A DNA stretch of 64,000 nucleotides. Origin: an uncultured Granulosicoccaceae bacterium (lineage in GTDB: Bacteria > Pseudomonadota > Gammaproteobacteria > Granulosicoccales > Granulosicoccaceae). The notes below the pieces were generated by a model. It searched no databases. It had not been told where the DNA came from and was given only the letters and a program-made list of their open reading frames with translations. This document shows positions 28,251 through 38,592 of the stretch, one piece after another. The stretch lies in the NCBI GenBank assembly GCA_938007995.1, contig CALLLW010000019.1, forward strand, positions 1 through 64,000, given 5' to 3'. Every line of letters starts with the position of its first letter. Position 1 is the stretch's first letter. The translations under genes and the position numbers were made by a program.

Positions 28251-29108
28251 GTGAATAAAGAACCCACCATAGCTTCGCTACTGGCAACTTCGACCAGAAA
28301 GTTAAGTAGTTGCCCTGGACACACCCTAAGTAATAACTCCAGGCTCGATGCGGAGTTATTGCTTTGCCATTGTCTTGAAAAGGATCGTAGCTATCTGTAC
28401 ACCTGGCCTGAAAAGACGGTTAGCAAACAGGCACTCGAACAGTTTAATACGCTGGTTGAACGTCGCTGTACCGGTGAGCCGTTTGCCTACCTAACCGGTG
28501 AAAAAGAATTCTGGTCAAAAACGTTTAATGTCAGCCCGGCAACTCTGATTCCACGGCCAGAGACAGAAATTCTGCTCGAACAATCGCTTGGCAAACTTGC
28601 AGATACTGCAGGGCCGTTTCTTGATCTCGGCACAGGCTCCGGTATTGTCGCCATTTGCACTGCACTGAAAAGACGCGATATAGAAGTTCATGCCACTGAC
28701 ATCAGCAGTGCCGCACTGGAAGTTGCTCGCAGCAACGCAGCGAGACACACCGTGGAGATAATGTTTAGCGAATCTCACTGGTTTGATAATCTTGCAGTGC
28801 AACAATATGCCGTTATCGCATCCAACCCGCCCTATATTGCAGAAAGCGATCCTCACCTTCAAAGAAACGGGCTACCTTTTGAACCGGCGACAGCATTGCG
28901 ATCATGTGACAATGGTTTTGCCGACATCACTGCTATCATTGAACAAGCGTCGGATTACCTTGCCACCGGCGGATGGCTGCTACTGGAACATGGTCACTTA
29001 CAAGGCAGTCAGACACGTCGTTTAATGTTGGAAAGAGAATTCACCCAGATCGAAACTGTTAAAGACTACTCCGGCAATGACAGAGTAACGCTCGGAAAAA
29101 ATCCATGA
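28251..29108 (+). CDS. prmC: Release factor glutamine N5-methyltransferase
   Basis: About 285 residues from GTG 28251; a TTG at 28233 would add six codons, and neither start has a clear Shine-Dalgarno sequence. The SAM motif is FLDLGTGSGIVAIC and the catalytic NPPY motif is IASNPPYIAES, which binds the substrate glutamine. The N-terminal helical domain ends in the typical GEPFAYLTGEKEFW. It methylates the GGQ glutamine of release factors RF1 and RF2. Its stop overlaps the ATG of the next gene (ATGA), indicating coupling. Confidence 0.96.
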   Translation: MNKEPTIASLLATSTRKLSSCPGHTLSNNSRLDAELLLCHCLEKDRSYLYTWPEKTVSKQALEQFNTLVERRCTGEPFAYLTGEKEFWSKTFNVSPATLIPRPETEILLEQSLGKLADTAGPFLDLGTGSGIVAICTALKRRDIEVHATDISSAALEVARSNAARHTVEIMFSESHWFDNLAVQQYAVIASNPPYIAESDPHLQRNGLPFEPATALRSCDNGFADITAIIEQASDYLATGGWLLLEHGHLQGSQTRRLMLEREFTQIETVKDYSGNDRVTLGKNP

Positions 29109-30652
29109 GCAATACAATAAAAAGTCAACAGACCAGCAGCGCTGCAATTACTGCAGACAGTACCTTTGCTGCGATAGATTTAGGTTCAAACAGTTTTCAC
29201 ATGGCGGTAGCAAGCGCTACCGACTCTCACCTGCAAATGATCGACAAGCTGCGTGAGCCGGTCCGACTGGGCGCAGGATTAGATAAAAAAAACAACATCA
29301 CCGCAGCAACGCTTAAAAGAGCACTCGATTGCCTTTCAATGTTTGGCGAGCGTTTGACCGATGTGCCCGCACACCAGATCCGCGCTGTCGGCACCAATAC
29401 GCTGCGCCGCGCACGCAATGCAGATGAATTTAACACTGCCGCACTGGAAATCCTCGGCGTACCTATAGAAATTATTGCCGGGCGTGAAGAGGCAAGACTC
29501 ATCTACAACGGTGTGACCTATGGCGTTCGCGATAACAAACAGCGACTGGTCATAGACATCGGTGGAGGCAGCACAGAATTCATAGCAGGCACAGGCACTA
29601 AGCCCAACATTGTAGAAAGCATCAACATGGGCTGCGTTAGCGCCAATACAAAATGGTTTTGCGGCGATCTCTCAAGCCCTAAAAAACGCCAGAAACAATT
29701 TGAAAAAGCAATCGCCAACGGCAGACTGGAAGCAGATGCCATAGTGCCACAGTATCTGAAACACGGCTGGGAGCTATGTATTGGCTCAAGTGGCACCATC
29801 AAAGCAACCGAGAGAATATTGCAGGCCTTTCACCCGGATGAAAACGGCATCAGCAATGAAAAACTGCAATGGCTGATTGAAAAAATAATTAAAAGTGGCC
29901 CGCAAGTGCTGAACGAAGTAGCCACCATCAGTGATGACCGACGCGTAGTTATTCTTGGTGGCTTGTCGGTTTTGCAGGCAGCATTCGACGCACTATGCAT
30001 AACGCGCATGCAGGTTTCTCACTCAGCGCTCAGAGAAGGCGTTATTGTTGATTTGGCTGGCGGTTCAACGAACGATAACGTCAGACGTAATGCTGTGAAC
30101 GATATGCAGAATCGCTTTCGGGTCGATATTGAACAAGCCACCAGAGTGTTCGCAACCGCAGAAGAATTGTTTAATGCCGCATCTGAATACTGGAACCTTG
30201 ATGTAAGGCGTGACTGGGCAGCGTTGCGCTCATCCTGTCACCTGCATGAAGTCGGTTTGTCAGTTGCCCATGTGCAGTACCATAAACATGGTGATTACCT
30301 TCTGCGCCACGCTGATATGCTGGGTTTCTCAAGAAATGATCAACGCTTTATCGCCGCCCTGGTACGCAATCATCGGCGCAAGATAGACACTTCAGTGACT
30401 GACTCGATGAATAAATCAGAGAAGTCGCGTTACTACAAACTCCTGACACTGGTAAGGCTCGCGACACTCTTACACAGAACCAGAAACACCGACCAGACTC
30501 CAAAAATTATTGCTGACTTTGCCAACAGCACAATCAATCTCAACATCTCCCCGGAGTGGCTTGCAGATCATCCACTTACCTGTGCATTTATTGAAGACGA
30601 GATTGAAAAACTCAACGGCATTGGATTTCACCTCAGCCTGAACGCCGCGTAG
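29105..30652 (+). CDS. ppx: Ppx/GppA-family exopolyphosphatase or pppGpp phosphohydrolase
   Basis: 515 residues. The ASKHA-fold phosphatase signatures are AIDLGSNSFHMAVA at the start and LVIDIGGGSTEFI near residue 145, followed by LCIGSSGTIKA. The C-terminal 190 residues are the HD-like helical domain (LHEVGLSVAHVQYHKHGDYL). Members hydrolyse inorganic polyphosphate and/or convert pppGpp to ppGpp; sequence alone does not separate Ppx from GppA. It overlaps prmC by 4 bp, and its place at the end of the hemA run is atypical compared with ppk-ppx clusters. The symbol is therefore tentative. Confidence 0.9.
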   Translation: MSNTIKSQQTSSAAITADSTFAAIDLGSNSFHMAVASATDSHLQMIDKLREPVRLGAGLDKKNNITAATLKRALDCLSMFGERLTDVPAHQIRAVGTNTLRRARNADEFNTAALEILGVPIEIIAGREEARLIYNGVTYGVRDNKQRLVIDIGGGSTEFIAGTGTKPNIVESINMGCVSANTKWFCGDLSSPKKRQKQFEKAIANGRLEADAIVPQYLKHGWELCIGSSGTIKATERILQAFHPDENGISNEKLQWLIEKIIKSGPQVLNEVATISDDRRVVILGGLSVLQAAFDALCITRMQVSHSALREGVIVDLAGGSTNDNVRRNAVNDMQNRFRVDIEQATRVFATAEELFNAASEYWNLDVRRDWAALRSSCHLHEVGLSVAHVQYHKHGDYLLRHADMLGFSRNDQRFIAALVRNHRRKIDTSVTDSMNKSEKSRYYKLLTLVRLATLLHRTRNTDQTPKIIADFANSTINLNISPEWLADHPLTCAFIEDEIEKLNGIGFHLSLNAA

Positions 30653-30686
30653 CAACCCTGTCGGCGCACGAAATAGCTACAAACAA

Positions 30687-30755
30687 ACTTTGCGTGACCT
30701 GCGATTCCTGTCTGATTTAACAGGCCATTTCAAGCTACTCGTGCACTCGCAAAGT
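30687..30755. other. Inverted-repeat structure between convergent ppx/gppA and gcvH
   Basis: An 8-bp inverted repeat (ACTTTGCG at 30687-30694 and CGCAAAGT at 30748-30755) encloses a smaller hairpin (CCTGT at 30707-30711 with ACAGG at 30720-30724). Lying between two converging genes, it could stabilise or end both transcripts. There is no T-run, so it is not a classic terminator. Confidence 0.3.
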
Positions 30756-30766
30756 GCTAGATCGTC

Positions 30767-31156
30767 CTATGCTTCTGAAGCAACGAATGACTCATAAGCT
30801 TCATCATCCATCAATTCTTCCACGTCAGTCGCGCTCTCTGGCTGAATGTTAAACAACCAGCCTTCATCATACGGGCTGTTGTTAACCAGCTCAGGCTCAT
30901 CGGCTAGTTCGCCGTTGGTATCGATTATCGTGCCATTGATCGGGGCATAAATATCTGAAGCCGCCTTGACAGACTCTACTACTGCGATCGCATCTCTGGC
31001 CTCTACTACTTTATCTATCTCCGGAGTTTCGACAAACACCAGATCCCCCAACTGTTCCTGAGCGTGATCAGTAATACCAACTGTTACGGTACCGTCGTCA
31101 TTCAAACGCACCCACTCATGAGATTCGGTGTAAAAGAGATCGTTAGGTGTATTCAC
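30767..31156 (-). CDS. gcvH: Glycine cleavage system H protein
   Basis: 129 residues, the standard length. The lipoyl-lysine motif is [19 protein letters not shown], and the typical N-terminal [10 protein letters not shown] is present. H protein carries the aminomethyl group among the P, T and L proteins of glycine cleavage. Here it stands alone: neither gcvT nor gcvP is within the window. Start is GTG at 31156. A lone gcvH could serve the distant cleavage system or lipoyl transfer; the sequence cannot decide. Confidence 0.96.
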   Translation of the reverse strand: MNTPNDLFYTESHEWVRLNDDGTVTVGITDHAQEQLGDLVFVETPEIDKVVEARDAIAVVESVKAASDIYAPINGTIIDTNGELADEPELVNNSPYDEGWLFNIQPESATDVEELMDDEAYESFVASEA

Positions 31157-31318
31157 AGCAAAGGTCCTTACAGAGTTAAAACGGGTCAGTCACGGACTTT
31201 AACTAAAATTTCCGTTTAGCTCAAAAAGTTCTCGACTCGCCGCGCTGCCGCAAGTGATTTGAGCGCAAAATTAAGCGCCGATTTATCAGTTAATGACTGA
31301 CATTAAGCCGCGTATTAA

Positions 31319-32842
31319 TCAGCGATTGTCTCTACCAGACGAACGCTCACGAATAACACAGACCAGCACCATCAACGCCGAAAGTAGCACAGCCAACCAG
31401 TCGCCCAGTTGTACATACGGTGTAATTCCCTCACGCGGCGTGACCTCAACATCAATAGCCACTGCTTCAAACTGCGGGCCCTGCTGCACAATTCTACCGC
31501 GATGATCAATAAGCGAGGTGATACCGGTATTGGTCACACGCAGCATCGGTCGGGCAAACTCAAGCGAACGCATGGCTGCGATCTCCTGATGCTGATGGGG
31601 TGCGGTGGAGTCACCAAACCACGCATCGTTGCTGACATTGATCAGCACATTGGCATCAGGAAATTGCGCACGCATCTCGGAGCCGAACGCATCTTCGTAG
31701 CAGATAGACATGCCATAGTGCACGCCATTGACCTCTATCGGATGTACAGGACCAGTACCGGGAGACAGATCAGACATCGGTATAGTGATGAGATCTGATA
31801 GTAGCGAAATAATGTTCCTAAACGGCGTGAACTCCCCGAACGGCACCAGATGTCGCTTTACATAAACCTGATCTTCCGAGCCGTTCAATACCTTGATGGC
31901 ATTATAGAACTGACTGAAGTCTTCATTACTGGTAAAGCCACCACTGATCACTGTGGTGCCCTGCTGCTGCATTTGTTCTGCAAATTCAACTTCCCACACA
32001 GGAAGATCAGAAAATACCGTAGGAATCGCGCTCTCGGGCCAGATAACCAACTCGGCACCGGACTCACTCAACTCAGAATACAAATTAATCGAATCATCCA
32101 GCAGGTTTGGTTGAAACTTAAGCTCCTGAGCAATATTGCCTTGCGCCATTGTTACATCGACTGTTCTGTCCTGCACTGGTTGTGACCATTCAATCTGCTG
32201 CAATAAATACCCGCCACCAACAGTAACGCTGATTGCAACAACAGCACTGATGACTGACGCTATGTTACGATGACAAACCACCCAGGCAATGAAACCACTA
32301 CAAAACACCAGCGCCAGAGAGTTCAGGAAAACACCACCGACTGGTGCATATCCTGCCAATGGCCAGTTAATCGTCGAGTAACCCACACTCAACCACGGAA
32401 AGCCGGTTAAAAACCAACTGCGAATCCACTCAAACAAAACCCAGATCGCAGGTGCCAGTAACACAAGCCAGAAGTTATTTTTATCAAAGCGATGGAGCAG
32501 GCTCGCCAACAATGCTGGAAAAAATGCCAGCGCCAAAACAAACAACAGCGTACCTAATCCTGCCAGTGGGCCTATAGCACCACCAAACAAATGCAAACTG
32601 TAGTAGACCCAATAGACCCCTGCACCAAACAACCCGACACCAAAAACATACCCGACCCTGAAACTCGCAGCGGCAGTTTGCGTATAAAAGAGAAGAATAA
32701 AGAAGCCGGCAATGGTGAATGGCAAAAGCATCCACAAACCGAAAGGTGCAAAGGACAGCACCGAAGCGGCGCCACATAGCAAGCTGAATAATAAATTCAG
32801 CCAGTTTTTTTGCAGTAATTTCGGACGATTTTGAACAGGCAT
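31319..32842 (-). CDS. lnt: Apolipoprotein N-acyltransferase
   Basis: About 507 residues from ATG 32842, which has AGGG 8 nt upstream. A TTG nine codons earlier lacks such a site. The N-terminal 200 residues form several membrane helices, and the C-terminal part is a nitrilase-type domain. Its catalytic triad regions are visible: Glu in LVIWPESAIP, Lys in VKRHLVPFGEFTP and Cys in MSICYEDAFG. It adds the third acyl chain to lipoproteins in the inner membrane, as needed before Lol export. It follows corC, the conserved order. Confidence 0.95.
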   Translation of the reverse strand: MPVQNRPKLLQKNWLNLLFSLLCGAASVLSFAPFGLWMLLPFTIAGFFILLFYTQTAAASFRVGYVFGVGLFGAGVYWVYYSLHLFGGAIGPLAGLGTLLFVLALAFFPALLASLLHRFDKNNFWLVLLAPAIWVLFEWIRSWFLTGFPWLSVGYSTINWPLAGYAPVGGVFLNSLALVFCSGFIAWVVCHRNIASVISAVVAISVTVGGGYLLQQIEWSQPVQDRTVDVTMAQGNIAQELKFQPNLLDDSINLYSELSESGAELVIWPESAIPTVFSDLPVWEVEFAEQMQQQGTTVISGGFTSNEDFSQFYNAIKVLNGSEDQVYVKRHLVPFGEFTPFRNIISLLSDLITIPMSDLSPGTGPVHPIEVNGVHYGMSICYEDAFGSEMRAQFPDANVLINVSNDAWFGDSTAPHQHQEIAAMRSLEFARPMLRVTNTGITSLIDHRGRIVQQGPQFEAVAIDVEVTPREGITPYVQLGDWLAVLLSALMVLVCVIRERSSGRDNR

Positions 32843-32982
32843 TGAAGGCCCTATATGTAGCTCAGGCAAGTAGCTTATGCGACCAATGAAGGAACCACTG
32901 CCGCATGCTGGCCTGTGACCGGATCTTTGTTTATCAGCCTATCTGTCACCTTGTTCGTCACCCTATTGGTCAACCCTGTTCA

Positions 32983-33834
32983 TCAACTTGAGGTCTGCTC
33001 TTCTGCCGTGACTTTAAGCAAATGAATTCGTCGTGACTCTGCAGACAGTACTTCAATCAGAAAACGGTCAATGCGGGTCTGTTCGCCGAGCTTTGGCACA
33101 TGACCGATTTTTTGCATCACCAAACCACCAATCGTATCGAACTCATCATCCGGCAAGTCAGCATCGAGCTCTTCGTTAAACTCTTCTATGGGAGTAAGCG
33201 CTTTAACGTTGTACACGCTCTCTTCCTGTTTGCGAATGTTAGCGTCTTCTTCGGCATCGTGCTCGTCGTCTATTTCACCAACGATTTCTTCAAGCACATC
33301 TTCAATGGTGACCAGGCCCGCGACACCACCGTATTCATCCACCACTATGGCCATATGATTATGATTGGCCCTGAACTCTGTCAGCAATACATTTAGTTGC
33401 TTACTTTCCGGTGTAAAAACCGGCTCACGAATCAGCGACTGCAAATCGAAAGCTTCTTTTTTACCAGGCAGTGAAAAGCGCAACAGATCTTTTGCCAACA
33501 ATACACCAATGACTTCATCACGACTGCCACCAATGACCGGAAAACGCGAGTGGCCACTATCAATTATTTTCGGTAACAGTTCGTCGAGCTGTTCGTCTAT
33601 CTCAACGACTACCATCTGCGCCCTGGGAATCATGATGTCACGCACACGCATCGCGGCAACATCAAATACACCGTCAAGCATTAGCATGGTGTCGTCACTG
33701 AGTACGTCACGACCCGCTGCTTCGTGAAGCACAGTCTTCAATTCATGTATGCTTTTAGGCTCGTCTGCTCCACCGAGCGCGCCAATAATGCGCTCAACCA
33801 GAGACTTGGGTGACTCAACAGGCTCGCTGGCCAT
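32983..33834 (-). CDS. corC: CorC/YbeX family protein (CBS-pair, transporter-associated domain)
   Basis: 283 residues. A CBS-domain pair occupies about 65-190 (for example VRDIMIPRAQMVVVE and VDEYGGVAGLVTIEDVLEEI), followed by an acidic hinge. A CorC_HlyC domain (about 205-280) resembles those in magnesium/cobalt efflux proteins. YbeX also influences ribosome metabolism in E. coli. It lies between ybeY and lnt, the conserved ybeZ-ybeY-ybeX-lnt order, and is presumably cotranscribed with them. Confidence 0.94.
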   Translation of the reverse strand: MASEPVESPKSLVERIIGALGGADEPKSIHELKTVLHEAAGRDVLSDDTMLMLDGVFDVAAMRVRDIMIPRAQMVVVEIDEQLDELLPKIIDSGHSRFPVIGGSRDEVIGVLLAKDLLRFSLPGKKEAFDLQSLIREPVFTPESKQLNVLLTEFRANHNHMAIVVDEYGGVAGLVTIEDVLEEIVGEIDDEHDAEEDANIRKQEESVYNVKALTPIEEFNEELDADLPDDEFDTIGGLVMQKIGHVPKLGEQTRIDRFLIEVLSAESRRIHLLKVTAEEQTSS

Positions 33835-33937
33835 CAGATTTGTTTTATCCTCTGCTCTACCGGTTTACATTGCCGGCTATATATTTTTAATTTCAAGTAC
33901 AACTTACTTCACCTAATGTGATCAACCGGGCAATGAT

Positions 33938-34489
33938 TCACGTTGACGAATCATTCTGATTAAGGCCCTGCTCGCCATAGGGATCGGCAATACCCAGTGT
34001 CGCCAGAATTTCTCTTTCGTGCTGTTCCATCAGCTTTGCTTCATCTTCTGTTTCATGATCATAGCCACGTAAATGCAGCACACCATGAATCACCATGTGC
34101 GCCCAGTGATCAACTAACGATTTCCTCTGAGCCTTGCTTTCCTGCTCTACCACTTCGGCACAAATCAGTATATCACCCAGATAACTGATTTGAGCCTCCG
34201 CCGGGAAGTCAGCAGGGAAAGACAACACATTGGTTGGTTTGTCTTTTCCGCGCCACTGCAGATTACTTTGCTGCATTTCTTTGCTGCAGACAATGCGTAT
34301 AGTAACGCCTGCATCCGAGCCCGCAGGTTTAGCTGCATTGGCCCATCGTATCAGTGAATCATTATCCGGTAACTCGCCCGACAGAGCATCTGATCTTTGA
34401 ATCTCGACAGAAGCTTCAGCATCCACATGATCAAATGATTCAGGCGTTGGCAATTCAGGCATTGGCACGTTCAGGCGTTCAGCAAGCAT
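33938..34489 (-). CDS. ybeY: Endoribonuclease YbeY
   Basis: 183 residues. The zinc-binding motif H-x3-H-x5-H is seen as HGVLHLRGYDH, preceded by the conserved TNVLSFPADFP and YLGDILICAE blocks. YbeY takes part in 16S rRNA 3'-end maturation and ribosome quality control. Its ATG directly follows the stop of ybeZ with no gap, so translation is coupled. The N-terminal 35 residues are more variable and acidic than usual. Confidence 0.96.
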   Translation of the reverse strand: MLAERLNVPMPELPTPESFDHVDAEASVEIQRSDALSGELPDNDSLIRWANAAKPAGSDAGVTIRIVCSKEMQQSNLQWRGKDKPTNVLSFPADFPAEAQISYLGDILICAEVVEQESKAQRKSLVDHWAHMVIHGVLHLRGYDHETEDEAKLMEQHEREILATLGIADPYGEQGLNQNDSST

Positions 34490-35473
34490 CTACGAGCGCT
34501 TGTCGGAATTTTCAACAAGGTTCTCTGCCTTGTTGTAAGCACCGACAATTCGTTGCACCAGCGGATGACGTACCACATCGCGTGCTTTAAATTCACAAAA
34601 TCCAATACCTTCAACACCATCAAGCACGCCACGCACATGCTTTAAACCTGAAGTCACATGCTTGGGCAAATCGATTTGAGTGACATCACCGGTGACTATC
34701 GCCTTCGACCCGAATCCAATGCGGGTTAAAAACATTTTCATTTGCTCAACCGTTGTGTTCTGCGCCTCGTCCATAATCACACAGGAGTGATTCAATGTTC
34801 GACCACGCATATAGGCAAGCGGTGCTACTTCAATCACATTTCTGTCTATCAGCTTTGCGACTCGATCAAAACCAAGAAATTCATATAACGCGTCGTAGAT
34901 AGGCCGTAAGTACGGATCAACTTTCTGGGTTAGATCGCCAGGCAGAAAACCCAGCCGTTCACCGGCCTCAACCGCCGGGCGAACCAATACAAGACGCCTT
35001 ACCTGTTCACGCTCAAGTGCTTCAACTGCGCAGGCAACGGCAAGATAGGTTTTACCGGTTCCTGCAGGACCAATACCAAAGCTCAGATCGTGATCACGAA
35101 TGCTTTGCACGTACTGTTGTTGATTTTTACCACGGCAGCGCAACTTCACATTGCGTGTGACTATATCTGCACTCGCGCGCGGCTCGGCATCCGGCTGATC
35201 ATCATCAGCGCTAAGATTGGCTTCCTGCAAATACAGATGTATTTTTTCAGGCGTTAAGGTTTCTCTGGAAGTCGCATCATACAAACCCTGCAATACACTG
35301 CAGGCACTTTGCACAACTTTCTCTTCACCAGACACGCGAAAATTGCCGCCACGATTGTGCAGCTCTACATCAAGCCGTCCTTCGATTTGTCGTAAATGTT
35401 CATCGAACTGACCACACAGATTTGCCAAACGCTGGTTGTCATCCGGACTGAGCTGAAATTCAAGCGTCGCCAA
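34490..35473 (-). CDS. ybeZ: PhoH-like ATPase YbeZ
   Basis: 327 residues. Walker A is GPAGTGKTYLAVA (about 137-149), Walker B is CVIMDEAQNTTVEQMKMFLT, and an N-terminal KH-like segment precedes them. PhoH-family ATPases act with YbeY in RNA metabolism. It starts 54 bp after miaB and abuts ybeY, in the standard order miaB-ybeZ-ybeY-ybeX-lnt. The ATG is at 35473. Confidence 0.96.
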   Translation of the reverse strand: MATLEFQLSPDDNQRLANLCGQFDEHLRQIEGRLDVELHNRGGNFRVSGEEKVVQSACSVLQGLYDATSRETLTPEKIHLYLQEANLSADDDQPDAEPRASADIVTRNVKLRCRGKNQQQYVQSIRDHDLSFGIGPAGTGKTYLAVACAVEALEREQVRRLVLVRPAVEAGERLGFLPGDLTQKVDPYLRPIYDALYEFLGFDRVAKLIDRNVIEVAPLAYMRGRTLNHSCVIMDEAQNTTVEQMKMFLTRIGFGSKAIVTGDVTQIDLPKHVTSGLKHVRGVLDGVEGIGFCEFKARDVVRHPLVQRIVGAYNKAENLVENSDKRS

Positions 35474-35527
35474 AGTTAGTATGTATCCTTAGCGCGTGAC
35501 TGCCGCACCTGTTGTTTGATTTGAAGC

Positions 35528-36916
35528 TTAATAAAGCGGGTCATTGATTTGCTTGAATTCGCCACGTAGAGAGTTGGGTCGTGCCTCGGTTATTTCAACA
35601 TCAACAAACTTGCCGATCATTGACGTGTCACCAGCAAAATTAACTACCCGGTTGTTTTCAGTGCGGCCTGCCATCTCTGCTTCATTGCGAGTCGATGGTC
35701 GCTCCACCAGTATGCGCTGCACAGAGCCCACCATTGCCTCGCTGATCACAGCGGCCTGTTCATTGATGGTTTTCTGCAGTATCGATAAACGCTCTTTTTT
35801 AACTTCAAGCGGGGTATCGTCTTCAAGTGAGGCAGCGGGCGTACCCGGACGGGCGCTATAGATAAAACTGAAAGACTGATCAAAGCCAATGTCTTTGATC
35901 AGGCTCATTGTTTGCCTGAAGTCAGCGTCAGTTTCACCGGGAAAACCAATAATAAAGTCTGAAGATATCGAGATACCCGGACGCGCTTCTTTTAACTTGC
36001 GAATCTTAGACTTGTACTCAATGCTGGTATGACTACGCTTCATTGCAGCCAATACTCGATCAGCACCGGACTGCACAGGTAAGTGCAGAAATGAAGCAAG
36101 TTCAGGTACATCTGCATAGGCTTGTATCAAACGATCGCCAAACTCTATCGGATGCGACGTGGTAAACCGAATACGCTCGATGCCATCTACGGCTGCAACA
36201 ATAGAAATCAGCAATGCCAGATCACAGATTTCTCCGTCATCCATTTCACCGCGATAGCCGTTGACGTTTTGGCCGAGTAAGTTAACTTCACGTACACCCT
36301 GCTCTGCCAGTGAAACAACCTCTGCAATAACATCATCAAACGGTCGGGAAATTTCTTCACCACGGGTATAAGGCACCACGCAAAAGCTACAGTACTTGCT
36401 GCAGCCTTCCATAATAGAGACAAAAGCCGTTGGCCCTTCCATGCGTGGCTCCGGCAGTTGATCAAATTTTTCAATCGCAGGAAAACTCACATCCACCAAC
36501 GGGCGCTTTTCGAGCCGCGTGGTTTCGACCATATCAGCCAGTCGATGGATGGTTTGCGGGCCGACTACCAGATCAACGTAAGGTGCGCGCTGCTGCAATG
36601 CTTCGCCTTCCTGACTGGCAACGCATCCGGCCACGGCAATCAGTACGTCGTCTCGCTTTTCTTTGAATGGACGCCAGCGCCCAAGTTGGGAGAACACTTT
36701 CTCCTGGGCTTTTTCACGGATTGAGCAAGTGTTGACCAGCAGAATATCTGCATCTTCAGGGTTGTCGGTGACATCGACACCGAAGCGCTCGTCGAGCACG
36801 TCTATCATTTTCGCCGAGTCGTACTCGTTCATCTGACAGCCATGGGTTTTTACAAACACCCTCTGGCGCTTTTCGGGGGATCGCGCTGAAGTAGAACGCG
36901 GTTTAGAGGGTTGCAT
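35528..36916 (-). CDS. miaB: tRNA-2-methylthio-N6-dimethylallyladenosine synthase
   Basis: 462 residues. An N-terminal MTTase domain ([13 protein letters not shown]) holds three cluster-binding cysteines. The radical-SAM motif [15 protein letters not shown] supplies the CxxxCxxC, and a TRAM domain ends the protein. It adds the methylthio group to i6A37 of tRNAs reading UNN codons. The first gene of the miaB-ybeZYX-lnt run, it has an ATG at 36916 and a 250-bp upstream gap in which its promoter must lie. Confidence 0.97.
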   Translation of the reverse strand: MQPSKPRSTSARSPEKRQRVFVKTHGCQMNEYDSAKMIDVLDERFGVDVTDNPEDADILLVNTCSIREKAQEKVFSQLGRWRPFKEKRDDVLIAVAGCVASQEGEALQQRAPYVDLVVGPQTIHRLADMVETTRLEKRPLVDVSFPAIEKFDQLPEPRMEGPTAFVSIMEGCSKYCSFCVVPYTRGEEISRPFDDVIAEVVSLAEQGVREVNLLGQNVNGYRGEMDDGEICDLALLISIVAAVDGIERIRFTTSHPIEFGDRLIQAYADVPELASFLHLPVQSGADRVLAAMKRSHTSIEYKSKIRKLKEARPGISISSDFIIGFPGETDADFRQTMSLIKDIGFDQSFSFIYSARPGTPAASLEDDTPLEVKKERLSILQKTINEQAAVISEAMVGSVQRILVERPSTRNEAEMAGRTENNRVVNFAGDTSMIGKFVDVEITEARPNSLRGEFKQINDPLY

Positions 36917-37187
36917 TAGCGGTTTTTCACAGGTGACAACAGGGCTCCGTCAGAGACACAGGCTTTTCGCCATTTCGCGGAGCATAGCTGTTTTTCTGCT
37001 TTTGTTCCATTAGGACCGGTGCGCCTGGCAATAATGAGCAAAATATTGAGGCTTGTGACGCTGAATCGCAGGCCGGTTGGCGAGCTGACTCTGCGAACAT
37101 GGTGCTGGATCAATCACGATGGCCGAGGCAATCGCCACTCCGGGCCAGACAGGCCCAGAGCTGCAAGCTGTGGAGCGAGCTACTTTA

Positions 37188-38498
37188 CTAGTAACGATAG
37201 TGCTCAGGCTTATAAGGACCGTTCTGATCCAGACCCAGGTACTTCGCTTGCTCTGAGTCGAGCTCGGTCAGCTTGGCACCGATTTTATCAAGATGCAGAC
37301 GCGCTACTTTTTCATCCAGTTGCTTTGGCAGAACATGAACGCCAATGTCGTACTGGTCTGCTCGTTCCCACAGCTCGATCTGAGCCAGCACCTGGTTGGT
37401 AAAGGAAGCTGACATAACAAAGCTCGGGTGACCGGTTGCACATCCGAGATTCACCAGTCGCCCTTCAGCCAGCAGGGTAATACGCTTGCCGTCAGGGAAT
37501 ATAATGTGATCCACCTGTGGCTTAACGTTATCCCACTCGTATTGCTTAAGACTGGCGACATCAATTTCATTGTCGAAGTGACCAATGTTGCAAACGATCG
37601 CCTCGTTCTGCATTTTAGCCATATGGTCGTGATTGATCACATTGACGTTACCTGTGGTGGTGACAAATATCTCACCCTTGTCTGCTACGTCATCCATAGT
37701 CACAACGCGATAACCTTCCATTGCAGCCTGCAGTGCACAGATCGGATCGATCTCGGTAACCATGACGGTTGCACCCATACCGCGGAACGCCTGCGCACAG
37801 CCTTTACCCACATCACCGTAACCCAGCACAACACAGATCTTACCGGCGATCATGACATCAGTGGCACGCTTGATACCATCAAGCAGTGATTCACGACAGC
37901 CATAAAGATTGTCAAACTTCGACTTTGTTACCGAGTCATTGACGTTGATCGCAGGTACTTTAAGTGTTCCTTCACGCGCCATTTCATAAAGACGGTGTAC
38001 GCCAGTAGTCGTTTCTTCTGAAAGACCCTTAATGTCTGTAAGCATTTCAGGATACTTATCATGAATGATTTGCGTGACGTCACCACCATCATCAAGAATC
38101 AGGTTAGGCTTCCAGCCATCAGGACCTTCAAGAGTTTGTTCAATACACCACCAGAACTCTTCTTCGGTTTCGCCCTTCCACGCAAACACAGGAATGCCCT
38201 GATCAGCAATGGCTGATGCCGCATGATCCTGAGTTGAAAAAATGTTGCATGAAGACCATCGCACTGTTGCACCGAGTGCTACCAGAGTTTCTATTAATAC
38301 AGCAGTCTGGATAGTCATGTGCAGGCAACCAACAATACGCGCACCTTCCAGAGGCTTTTTACCGGCATATTCTTCACGAATAGCCATCAGGCCAGGCATT
38401 TCCGACTCTGCAATTCTGATTTCTTTATGACCCCACTCGGCGAGTGAGATATCGGCTACTTTAAAATCGCCGCTGATGTTTTCTGCTGCTTGTCCCAT
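37188..38498 (-). CDS. ahcY: Adenosylhomocysteinase
   Basis: The start is placed at ATG 38498, preceded by AAGGA 8 nt upstream; a TTG 13 codons earlier is open but less likely. The 436-residue product splits S-adenosylhomocysteine into adenosine and homocysteine with bound NAD. Signatures are [20 protein letters not shown] near the N-terminus, [20 protein letters not shown] (NAD site) and the C-terminal [16 protein letters not shown]. It lies 95 bp after metK, so the two methionine-cycle genes are probably one transcript controlled at the metK promoter. Confidence 0.97.
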   Translation of the reverse strand: MGQAAENISGDFKVADISLAEWGHKEIRIAESEMPGLMAIREEYAGKKPLEGARIVGCLHMTIQTAVLIETLVALGATVRWSSCNIFSTQDHAASAIADQGIPVFAWKGETEEEFWWCIEQTLEGPDGWKPNLILDDGGDVTQIIHDKYPEMLTDIKGLSEETTTGVHRLYEMAREGTLKVPAINVNDSVTKSKFDNLYGCRESLLDGIKRATDVMIAGKICVVLGYGDVGKGCAQAFRGMGATVMVTEIDPICALQAAMEGYRVVTMDDVADKGEIFVTTTGNVNVINHDHMAKMQNEAIVCNIGHFDNEIDVASLKQYEWDNVKPQVDHIIFPDGKRITLLAEGRLVNLGCATGHPSFVMSASFTNQVLAQIELWERADQYDIGVHVLPKQLDEKVARLHLDKIGAKLTELDSEQAKYLGLDQNGPYKPEHYRY

Positions 38499-38592
38499 TA
38501 GGTAATCCTTAAATATCGGTGTGACTGGTTTATGCAACCTGCAGTGTTATACCGCAGGCATTGAACTTTAATGTACTTTTAAATTGTATCAA

